Source: Crossaster papposus
Taxonomy: Eukaryota > Echinodermata > Asteroidea > Velatida > Solasteridae
Direction: 5' to 3'
DNA: 64,000 bases
NCBI GenBank assembly: GCA_037893245.1
Contig: JBAIAA010000593.1
Location: 496,001-560,000 of the forward strand
Positions 35,101-47,100 of the stretch are shown here, one piece after another. Every line of letters begins with the position of its first letter. The first letter of the stretch is position 1. Made by a program: the position numbers and the translations under genes. Below the pieces are notes generated by a model. The model saw only the letters and a list, made by a program, of their open reading frames with translations. It searched no databases and was not told the origin of the DNA.

Positions 35101-38100
35101 AGTCCAATTTGAATCAAAGAATGTCCACCTTTTGAGTCGTTTCTCCGACTTAAACTACGTCCCTTTTACACCCATTGTCAATATTTAAAAGGAACAACAA
35201 GTGTCAATTCTTACTAATGCTTTAAAGTGTGAGACGATTTAAGTCCATTGTTCAGTGGTGCAAGCAACTAAGGAATGTAAAAGCATTGTCCTGTCTGGTC
35301 TCCGTGTGGCGTAACCAAACAATTGAACAAAAGGTTCAGGTTTTGAATACGCGCAATGAAGCAAATAAGGGTGTTTTCTTTTAAACGTAGTCATTTGCTG
35401 CCACACTTCCCTTTGCGTTGTACGTGTTCAAAATGTCTTCCACTAGTGATGACGATGGCTACATATTTCTGACTCAGAATACCTTTCAAGATAATATTGC
35501 ATCGCCCTCGAGCACTATAGATTCAACTGAGGAAGCGACCAATTTGTTAGAATTCGTTGGCAGTTCTAACCAGTACCCTGTATTTTCGGATATATCCGAT
35601 GAGGAATTAATTATTGCTACTTGCGAAAGCGTTGAAGCGGCAGAATCAGATGCAAAGAAACTTCATACCGGTACGCTCTCTGATGGCCGGTTTGGACCCC
35701 CTAAAACGGATCAAGAAATGATGGACAGAAGCAAAAAAAGGTAACAATAATTGTCTTTTCAAAGTTTTGCTACAGCTCTCAGACTGATGTTGATTTTTGT
35801 TTAGGTCTCGGCATATTCGCGTCAGTAGTCAATAAAAATATATCCAAGGTTAAAACTATCTTTACCAAGATCGACTAAAATTCGTCACCGTCACCACGAA
35901 GTAACACTATACGCACAACCCACTTCTGGCGGGAGAAGTAACGCAAAGCCCATAGCTAATACACACGGATAGCGTCACTTCGTGAAAACTCGAACACAGC
36001 GTACCTGATTTGTGAGTTTTCAGGAAGTGACGCTATCCGTGTGTATTAGCTATGGGCTTTGCGTTACTTCGTGAAAACGCCAGAAGTGGGTCGCGCGTAT
36101 CACGTGACATTAGTGTGACTGAAGAATTATCACACATCAAACAAGAACTTAGAAAGTAGTGTCAGAAATTAAAATTCTTATCAAGTTTACTCCTATTTTT
36201 GTCTTTTTAAAGGTTTTCAGAAGCTACTGGGAAAAAATGTGCGTGGGCCGCCCGACTTTTCGATGCATGGAAAGCGGAGAGAAACCAAACGGCGGTAATG
36301 GACCCGGAATTGAACATCAGTCCGATACGAGTGGAACTAGTGGAGATGACCAAAGACGAATTGTGTTATTCTTTGTGCCGCTTCATTGTGGAGGCTAAAA
36401 AGGGAAATGGACAGGATTACCCAGCCGAAACTTTGTATGAACTTATCATTTCGTTGCAGCTGTACTTGGAAACAAAGGGAAGAAGCATGAAGCTCCTTAA
36501 CGAGGAGATCTTCAAGCCACTCAAGAACACTTTGGACACCCGCATGATCGAGCTGTCGTCTGCTGGTAAGACGGCGCCACGTAAGCAGGCACAAGTGATT
36601 TCTGAGGACGAGGAGGTCGAGCTGTGGAGTCGAGGAATACTTGGCACTGACACACCCGAAAAACTGGGAGACACCATGTTGTACATGATTGGCCTGCAGT
36701 TTGCACTCCGAGCAGGAAAGGAGCACCGCTCACTTCGCTTTGTTAACTCACAACTGTCTCTCCACACCGACAGTGATGGCAACAGGTTGCTGAGATACAC
36801 AGAAGATGTTTCAAAAAACCGCCAAGGAGGGTTACGGCATAGGAAAGTACAACCCAAAGTTGTCGATGCCTATGAACAAAACGACCCCTCCCGGTGTATT
36901 GTCCACATCTACGCTACTTACATCAAACATCGACCGACGTCTGCCAAGTGCTCTCCGGCATTTTACCTGCGGCCACTAACCAATCCCGACACTGACGTGT
37001 GGTACTCTTGCCAACCAAGGGGACAGCATGAGTTAGCCAAGGTAAAATACACATTCAAATGTATACAGTCTGTTTTATAGCCTAGTTTTGCATGATGGTC
37101 AAATATTTGTACAACTTTAGGGCACAAGACCCGTGTCCGTCAGGAATCCATCCCAATTCATGTGAAATCTAACAAAGTAAAATTTGACATTCCTTGGTCA
37201 TGACTGCGACATTGTAAACGTATATGTTTATCAGCCCCTTCCTTCGTTTTCTTTTTGTAGCAATGTAGTTTGGGTCATTTCAATTTTGGCATTTTAAAAC
37301 CGTACATTAACTACACTTGTCTTGTTTAAATTTGTTCTAGGTTAGCACTTATGGTATATTTCAATTGTTTTGGTTAATGTACCAGGTTGTCGCAAAGTTG
37401 TGCAACAAAGCTAGTTTCCCAGGCTTTTGCACGAACCACTCCCTGCGAGCTTCAGCAGCATCTCGCCTGTACAACAAAGGCTTCGATGAGCAGCTCATCG
37501 CCGAGACCACAGGTCACCGGTCCAACGCCATACGAGCGTACAAGAGAACCAGCGAGGAACAGAAGAGAGCCGTCAGTGGGGCTCTGCAAGGGGAGCTCAA
37601 GCAGGCTGAAAAACGCGCTGACACGGCAAAGAGACAATGCACTGAAATCACCAAGACAACTGTTGAGAGCTCCGGACAGACACTCAGCATTGCATTTACA
37701 GTTAATATCAATAAGTAGTATACCCAACCTCAATGATAAAGATGTTTTGTGATAAAAATGTTAAGTTGTAACAATTAGTAAAAATGAAATTTGTGTCAAT
37801 TGAGTATTTATTTTCCTTTGTAGGTTTTCTAAGATTGTACGTTTGACTATACTTTTTAAAAGAATGCACAGTTAACTGTACATTCTTTAAAATAATCGAC
37901 ACTTTTCTGAATAGAGTGACGTCACAAGAGTAGTTTAACAGACGTGAACTTCAGCGTAGGGTGAATTTTATTAAGTGATTGCACTAGGTCAACAGCCTGC
38001 TTTTCATTTCCGTTAAAGATTATGAGAACATCGTCTCTATATCTCATGTAGCTCACAATTGAGGGATTGTGAGGGAGGATTTTGTCTTGTTCGTATTTGA

Positions 38101-41100
38101 ATAGAGTTATGTCACAAATCTCCGGACTGCATTCGCTGCGCATGGCCACGCCAATTGTTTGTCTGAAAAACTTGCCATTAAATTCAAACGTGTTTAGACG
38201 CATAATGAGTTCAAGGAGACGTCGCGCGTGGTCTGTTGTGGGCTTGGGTGTTGCGTATAGTCTGTCATCGGCCATTGCAAGTGCGTCACAAACTGATTCA
38301 ATTGCCTCATCTTGTGGGCAGTTAGTGTACATGGATACTATATCCAGTGTCATCAATAAGTTATCTTGCTCCAATGTCAGGTTTTTTAGTTTTTCAAGCA
38401 CATGCCCAGAATCGCGTGTGTATGTGCTTTGCTGTTTGACAATTGGGAGCAAAAAATAGTCTATGTATTTGGATATGGATTGAGTCGGTCCTCCGCAACC
38501 ACTAATGATTGGCCTCCCCACGAACCGTGTTCCTTCTGGTACTTTTTTGTGAACTTTCGGTAGGAGGTAAAGGCAAGGTGTTTTAATGTCGTGGTTGCGG
38601 GGGTTAAGAAACTCCGATATGTTTTTCGATACGAGTCCGTCCACGTAGAGTTGGCGTATGGCTTGAGAGACTAATTCCGCGGTTTCATCGGTCAAGTCCC
38701 TGTTAATTTCTTCATAGTGGGGGCCTGTTAATTGTCGTGTCCCTTCACGTATGTAGTCATGTTTGTTAAGGACGCACACACCGCGGCCTTTATCGAATTG
38801 TTTGATGATAATATCCTGTCTTTTCTTAAGGCCAGATAGCGCAACACGTTCTGCTTTTGTTATATTTAGTTTGACATTTTGAATTTTCAGTCTGGATAGT
38901 TCCTCCAGAGTGCCTTCAATATATGACTCTAGGTTTAGATTGAAGGTAGGTTGGGGAGTCCAAGTTGAAGGTAGTTTGAACGGGTGTGAGCTTATAGGTC
39001 TGACTCTCCCTGCCATTCTTAACCGTAATCTCATCTTTCTGAAGAAGGATCGGGAATGGCGAAGGATGGTCGACCTTTTTGGTTTTTGGGGGGTCGGGAT
39101 GAAGTTAAGGCCCCTGTCCAATGCTACCAGTTCAATGTGGGAGAGTTGAGCGTCTGATAGATTTTTCACATAAGGCATACTTTTCTTGGCCCTCACTTTT
39201 GGTTAGAGGTGGTATGCACAAAAACTTTGATTTGCAATCATATCTGCATTTCTACAGTAATTTCTTCAGTAATATATGTCATATGAACTTTGACCTGACC
39301 TTGACCTAGGTCACCAAAACTGTACACCCCTCTAGGGTGATTATGTTGGTCTTATAGAACACGTGCAAACAATTTAGTGCCTTCAAATCTAGCTTGGCAG
39401 CCTTTATTTGCAATCTTATCTGAATTTATAAAATATTATTTAACATGTGACCTTTGACCTCGGCCTGACCTTGACCTAGGTCACCAAAACTGTACACCCC
39501 CTCTAGGGTGATTATGTTGGTCTTATAGAACACGTGCAAACAATTTAGTGCCTTCAAATCTAGCTTGGCAGCCTTTATTTGCAATCTTATCTGAATTTAT
39601 AAAATAGTATTTAACATGTGACCTTTGACCTCGGCCTGACCTTGACCTAGGTCACCTAAGCCGGGCACCCCCCTCTAGAATTGTTCAGTGGGTCCTATAG
39701 AACAAGTGTGCCAAGTTTGGTGCTTTAATCCGGCGGGTCACGATTTTGCCAAAAATTGGCGCTAAGCCACTGGACTATTTAGGTTTCAAGGGGGGGTGGG
39801 TTAGGTTAAAATAGTGTTGAGTGCGTATAAAGGATAAGAGGGGGTAAGAGGGGATATATCGGGATAAGAGGGGGGTACCCCTCTGCCACATATCGTGCTG
39901 GGTATACCCAAATGACGTGATCAGTGTATTTGGTCTGGATAATTTAAAGTCAAACTTTGCCAAGCTGTGTGAACAAGTCAGTGTACCAGATATTATTTAA
40001 ATTCCACACGCAAATGGTCAATTACAATATGGGTCTGCACACGTGACATGACCCTTGGTATGCAAACGTTTCCCATCCTTGACACATAACTTACATCTTG
40101 ACTGAAGATCGATCTATGAAGAATGTGCATAGAGCATGAGCAGTGTGAAAGTACAAGGGAACAAAAACCTTCATTTGGATAAATACCCAAGTAACCTCAA
40201 ATCTGCAAAAGCATTCAGTATTAGTTTAGGCTTTATGACCTGGATCCTGCATTGTCCTCCAGTGGCAAAACCCCAAATGCACTCAATCCTGCAAATTTCT
40301 CTGATGCATCAACTTCCAAGCGACCAACTTCCAAGCGACCTCAATCCTGCAAAATTCCTTGCAATTTGCAAATAGTATTTTAAAAGATTTGGGAAGGTTA
40401 GGGTAAAAAAAAGAAAAAGTAAAAAAATCACAATAATTTTGATTGTTAAATATTTAAATCGCAATAATTTATTTTATGGACAATTGTAACTGGTAGAGTG
40501 TGCAATAATAGTCTTATTTAGACCATTAAAATACTTGTTGTGTAAATCTCACAGATTGCAGAATAGCAAGACTGAATGATATTAACGATTATGCTTTACA
40601 TGCACAAAGTGTATGTAAGTACTGTATATTTATAGAAACGTGTGCATTTAATGCATTTTTAGGTTACTACCCTCAAATACATGCGCATCCCGTCTCAACC
40701 GCTACAGATCTCATTTTTATATTTCACAAATACCATGAGTAAATCTGATGCCACTATTTAAACGAAATGTAAAAAACAAATCCATGTTATTGCAGATTAT
40801 ATCATTCCACCCATGCTGCAGTCACTACATTTGTTATCCATCCCCAAACGAATTTGTTACAAGTTATTATTTTTGGTGTACAAATCATTTCACAACCAGT
40901 CACCAGATTATATGCAGTTTTGCATTTTGCCTTATGTTTGCTCCAGACTCAATCTTTGTTCTAGTTCTAATTCTTTCCGTCTGACGTCCCCACAGACCCA
41001 CAACAAAGCTGTTGACAAAACCTTCACAGTCACTGCAGCAAAGGAGTGGAATAGTCGGCCCTTTTCCATTGAAAGTGTTAATTCCCTGGAATAATTCAAG

Positions 41101-44100
41101 AAGATCATCAAGCCCCATCTGTTCCACTAATAATTAATTCTCAGTCAATTCTACCGGTGTTTACTGATTTATACTTTAATTTATTGTTTTGTAAGCATTG
41201 TGGTTTATTTTACGAATGAGAGCATTCTTAACCCTTTTTTCTATCAGAGTTCTTTACTGAGAGTCAGTGATACAGTCATGCCAAATCACTCCAGCTGCAG
41301 TGCATTGAGGGATTTTTGCATGTACAGTGAAGAGCACTTCTGTATGATAAATGGGCATATGGCTTTGCTTATCAGTGTAATATACAAGGTGGACCCAGCA
41401 TGACCTAGTTGACCTGCAGTTTCCTATGGCATTTCTTGGAGTTCTTTTAAGGGCCTGAACAAACATAGTCCTCCATAGTGCTCCTGCCCCTTGTCCTTGA
41501 CCTTGATCCCTCGTTTCTGGAAAACATCCTAGTAGATAACCCTGGCAACTTGTCATGCCTCCTCTTGTATTCCATCTGTGCCATCTTGTTGCCATCTTGT
41601 TGCATTCACAAACCAAATGAAATACAGTCTCATCTTTCTGCTCCCACATCCTACACATTTGTCCCTCTATCTTCGCCTTCATTACTTTCGTCCAAAGTGC
41701 CTGGTCCTGTGCAGCAGTTATCAAACCCCCCATCTCCTTCTTCAAGTCACCTCTCTTTAATCATCTCCAGGTCTTGTTACCTGCTACATGTACCTCTTCC
41801 GTGTCTCTCAGAAATTTCTTATAAAATGGCTTTCCTTCTCAATCTCTGAGCCTTTCCTCCTTCCTTTCCCTCTTGTACTCAACAGGATCAACTTCCTTTC
41901 CAACGACGAGTTTTTAGCCATCCTCAACAATCCATCCTGCGCCCGAGAAACATACCCTTAAAAACCTCTCTTCTCAATGTCAACACAGTCTGTCATGCTT
42001 TTAGAGTTATTTCATATGGCCAAAACAATTCCAGCAAATTTAAAACCAGTCTGTGGGCCTGACGCGGAAAAGTATTTGATTTCACACAGAATGACTTTTT
42101 TGTTTGATCTTATCGTTTGGACCACAGTTGCAGCCGAGTTATCCAACAGCCAGCTAAGCACCGTCATGCTCAATTTCCTCGACCAGTACTGCATTAGTCA
42201 GTTCCCCATCATGTTTGCTCGCACCAGTTTGACAATGTCTGGTGTCAGTGATACAACAGGGCCGTTAAGGCCGCAGTTAAAGGTGCCTCAGGATCCAGAA
42301 TATCACATATGCAAAGGTACGAGACTGGGGGCTAGACCTGTTAAGGGTGGGTTTTCACGGGGCTTGCGAACGATGCGAATGCCAAAAAAATTGCAAAGTC
42401 CAACATTCGGAGAAGTTTTTCTCTGAATGTTTCGCGACAATGCAGTTTGTGCATAGTTCTCACAACGTACGTGCGAATGTCGTGTGTAGCGTTGCCGAAC
42501 TATGGCCAGTCCACATACACGAAGAACATGCGACTAAAATGTGAACAACACTAATGTTGCACGAATCTCGGGAAACTTTTTCAAATTCCCGCCAAACTAA
42601 AAACGACTCCCGCGAACAATTGAGGACGCTTCCGAACCCCCGCCCCGCGAATGTTTGGCGAACATTTGGAACCTAAAATATGAATTTTCACTTTGCAATT
42701 TTTTCGGCATTTGCATCATTCGCAAATCGTCCGCGTGCCCCGTAAAAACTCACCCCAACTGTTAAACTGAATATAGTCTGGTTTTCTGCCCTGACAATAT
42801 TTTCATGTCCAGACTTCTAAAATTGAAGTTCAGGTAGGCCGACAACAAAAATAGTTCACGACCGCAGTACACTGCGTAGCTATTTTTATATGATGCAAAT
42901 GATGCAACAATTCAAATTATGACGGCTTTTTCCCAAAAGGCACATTGGCGTTAAATAGTGATATTATATTTTGTCTGGTGTTGATTTTTGCCAATGCAAG
43001 TTTTGATTTCATGCAAAACAAAAATCTGGATCGATGAGCTTTATTTTGTTAACATTGTTTGCCTTACAACCACATAACTCCCAGAAACACTCAAACAGTG
43101 CAAAAGTTAACGATAATACCCGACTGTCAATAAAAAGTGTTCAAAACATTTCGGACATTTTCAGGAAAAGGCAGCATTCCCCTTTTTTTTCGTCATGTGA
43201 CACTGGACGATACTGGACCTCAAAATTCATCAGGAATAGTCAGATGTATTTGGTCTGGGAACAGACTAGACTGAATACTGTTTTGACTAGTTTGAATGTT
43301 GGCGCAGATCTTGTTTTTTTGAATTACTTGATTTTCTGTTTACAATTTTTTTCACAAAACCCTTGGTTGGTTTGCTATATACTCACTTGCCCAAACGATG
43401 AACCCGACCATTGATGTCAGGAACCAGAATCGACCAGTAAAGCAACTTTGTTAGACAGCACGAACTAATCTGATTATCTCTCTGAGGAGTACTTAGTGCA
43501 ATGCAGCAATAACACAGCTGTGTTTCTTTATATTGCTGCCAACTGACCCAAATAGTGACTTCTGCATAGGAGGGTTAATGCACACCCCACAACCTGACCC
43601 CCTAACTTATAACTTGTCCGTTTTGGATTCTATCCACAGGTCTGAATACGTGGCTGCTATCTTGTCTGATCAGGATTCTCAATGATTACTTCTGTCTTGA
43701 CCTTCATGATCAGATTGTCAAAGTCATGGTATCTCTGCTTCATGCTGTCAAGTACAAGGATCCACCTTCTTTTTCTGAGCTACTCAATGAGCTCTGTAGA
43801 TTTGTAACAGGTGACATTCACACGAACGTTATTTATTTTGTATTAATTATCAGTAATATACAGATTTTAGATATGAAGCTTACAATATCATGAAGTATCC
43901 TACTTGATTGCAAGTAAATACAGTCGAGTCTTTTTAATACAAACTCAACCGAACCATACTTATCTCAAGGATGAACGCAATTGAGTTCAATTTGACTTTT
44001 AGTGAATAAACAAAAAAGCGGCAAAAGAAACCGAAAAAGCAAAAGATCAGTAAACATTGCAAGATAGGTTTATCAATTATTGGTTTTGTGTTTTGCGTAC

Positions 44101-47100
44101 AGATGTATCTGCAGCCGTCTTAAACAACTTTGCGGCTGGCGATGTTGAAGAACTAGATCCTCCTTTGATAACGAAGCACTTTACTGTTGATGTGGACAAG
44201 CTAAGCAGCTTGGAGGTATGATGGCATCAAATAAATGTATACGTTTAACCCTATAACTACCCCAAACCTATCAACTCCAACTGCAGGTTTTGGCAGGTTT
44301 GGTACCAAACATTAGCAACTAGTTGTTGGACTTTGTTTGACTCGGTACCAAAGGCCCAGGGAGACCCTGTTGAATTATGTGAGGTTTAGGAGGGAAAGGC
44401 ATGAGACGGGTAAAGTTTTTGGAGTTTGGGGAAATGCACAGGCATTTATCATTTTCATGGGTGACCAACGGCTGTTCACGGCACAGTTCCTGGTCAACTG
44501 CTTGTGTACATACATGTACACCCTGTGTGTGTCCTCACTCAATAACATATGTACTACTAGCCAGTCATCACTGCAGAGATCTCACACTGAATAATGAAAT
44601 GATCCATCTGTATCAAGTCAATCAAACTGTTGGAGTTTGGCAGGTTTAGTACTGTTAGGTTCAGTACAGTGTACCAATATTTACTGAATCTGTGTGAGCT
44701 GTTGAGGTTTGTTAGATAGGCTTTTTAGTGCGAGAGCCTTTGAGAAAAACGTTTTATAGAGAGCTCAACACCATTCAGTAAACTCTGGTCCCAGAAAGCC
44801 ACTTAGCATATTTTGTTGTTGTTGAAAAAACAGTGTTACGAACCAAAGGATTTAGGTGGTGTATAGCTTGTAATTGGTATTTTGATTTGTTTTTGGATTT
44901 GGAATGAAAAGCACATGGAGTTTTTGCTGGTAACCTGTTTTTACTGAGCAAGACTTTTTTGTGCTAAGCAATTTGGTTGTGCTTAGCAGCTCCATGAAAT
45001 TGGCCCCCTTGTGAATAGCCATTCTGATTCTGAAGAGTCAGGTCAGTGTAGCGGTTCTTCCCTTGCTCCGCGCTGCTGTGACCCGGGTTTGAATCCTGCC
45101 TGAGACAAAATGTTGATTGGGTTTTCAGTCCCTGCCTGATTCTGTGGGTTTCTCGCCAGAGTATTCTCTCTGAGTTTTCCTCCCACCTCTAAAACTGTAA
45201 TGTCTTTGTAATCTCATTGTCTTCTCTCTGCAGGTTTCTACAGGCTTGCAAACAAACACTGCCTAGGAAATTGTTGAGAAATCATTGGTTTCATTACCAA
45301 AAGGAATTAATACAAATAATTTAATTGAATAAATGTGACCTGCCATGACATAATAGGGAATAACCCCTACCTGCTGAGTTTTTCACATCATAGTAAAGAG
45401 CAACTCATCATCTTTCTGATGATACCAAAGTATTTCTGTAGCTCAATTAATTTCAGAGATATACCCCAGGACAGTTGACAGTGCGTCGCAAAACTTTAGC
45501 GATCTCATTTAGAGAAAAGGGGCTTTGAAAAAACAGACGCGTTTGCACAACCATCGGTTATTTTTGGGTGAATTCACCCACAAATAAAAATGCGAAGTGT
45601 GAATCTTGGCAACTCAAAAATATACAGAAGACATCGAATAGATTTTGAAACGATTTTTCACCTATGCCTAACTTCAGGTGCTGAACAACTTGAAACAAGG
45701 TTCTGGGGGACATTCCTAATTTAGCCTCAGTAGATCACCAATGTTGGGATTCTGTGACCAGCTTGCCGCGTCTTGTTTCTACTCTTTCTGTTGACAAGCT
45801 TTGATTTGTTTATGTCTGGTTTGTATAGGAGCAGGAAGAAATGTTATGCACCTACAGAAACTCCCGACCGATCACGTTGAGGTATCACACTAACTGCAAT
45901 CTCCTTCAGTTGAACCTGACGTGAGTATGAACACATTTATTTTCTTTGTATGAGAAACATTTTGCAACTCTACTGGTTATTCGTTGATACCCAACAGTTT
46001 TTGCTGTGTTTGTTCCTAATGTTGGTAGGGGTATATACTTGTGTATTTCTCACAGTGGATCACTGGCCAGTCGCATGTATTTCAGGATCAGTAATTTGTG
46101 GAGTGCTTTGATCTCATAGTCTGCAGCATTGAATTTGTGATTTGCAGGGAATTCTACAGGAAGTGTGTTCGAGTCCAGCCTTTGGTTATGGTGCGTGTGC
46201 CCTTGGGCAAGGCGCTTTGTCATTCATTGCTTCTCTCCACCCAGGAGTAAATGAGTACCTGTTAGGGCAGAGATGGTTATTGCGGTTGATTTTAGCTGTT
46301 TTGCACCAAAATGGTGGCATCGAGCTGTATACTCCCCAAGGATCTTAGATGGAATTTGGAATATTTCTTTGACCCAATGAGCAGGGGTAATTATGCACCC
46401 ATGCCACTCTGCTTTATAATGCAGCATCCTAATTGGTACAAGGGTAGATATCAAAAATAGGTTGACCCCTGCGTCATAGGTCGATTTGACAATTTTCGTA
46501 CTGGCCATAGTTGTACTTGTTCGGGCTTCCAAAGGTCAAAGTTGCCTCAAGGAGTGTTTTCTAGGTCTTGTCACTGGTTTGTAAATTACTTTGTCATACA
46601 GACAAACGCACTATTGATTACTAGCGCTCATTAGCTAAATGCGCAGTAGCACGTTAACTTTCGGCTCCACTCTGTGTGAAATGTATGCGAGGTTCAAGTT
46701 GAAGTGACGGCACACTAACGAACCGGGTAGAAATGAATTCAGTTTTAAAACTTGAAAGATTTGGGTCTCTTTATGTCACTTTTTTAAAACAAATTTCCTG
46801 TCGTTTTGATACATTTATGTGATAAAAGTGGGTATTAAATATACATTAAACTCTGTGTGGTTTGCAGGAAACTACTGAATGAGTTGATTTATGACGTGAC
46901 ACTGGTAACCTCCTTTCATCAGTCTCCAGGCTTTTGGTCCACTTTGGTACAACAGTTTGATACCGGCCGTAACGAAGTCAAACAGGTAACTTCAACTTCT
47001 GCTTTATTTACTAATATGAAAATAACAGGCAGGCTAATTTACCTGGACCAGTCAAAAAGTAACCAATTCAAAAACTATTAGAAATCTTACTTGTCAAGAT

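Larger units (their letters stand above)
35035..37940 (+). mobile_element. Crypton-type transposon inserted in the Penelope-like element
   Basis: Penelope-like RT sequence lies on both sides. The insert starts near 'gatct' then gttaaggag and ends near 'gtagtttaa' then cagacg, so the ends share an inverted CTGTTAA. Inside lies one three-exon tyrosine-recombinase gene. A 105-bp hairpin lies against the left end (35,041-35,145), a ~200-bp hairpin in intron 1 and a short hairpin near the right end (37,857-37,891). There is no RT and no DDE transposase. Exact edges are uncertain by a few bases. Confidence 0.82.

Noticed and set aside
36337-36857. Minus-strand frames of 129 and 146 codons
   Set aside because: They are shadows of the Crypton recombinase exon 2 on the opposite strand.
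35433-37718. Crypton exons as alternative ATR exons
   Set aside because: They are on the same strand, but ATR exon 2 ends in phase 1 while Crypton exon 2 needs a phase 2 donor and exon 3 a phase 0 donor, so splicing in would break the frame.
38082-38459. 125-codon plus-strand frame
   Set aside because: Shadow of the Penelope-like RT frame on the minus strand.
41977-42133. Extending ATR exon 3 upstream to an in-frame ATG at 41,977
   Set aside because: The acceptor at 42,131-42,133 joins exon 2 in phase and aligns with other ATR proteins; the upstream frame has no match.
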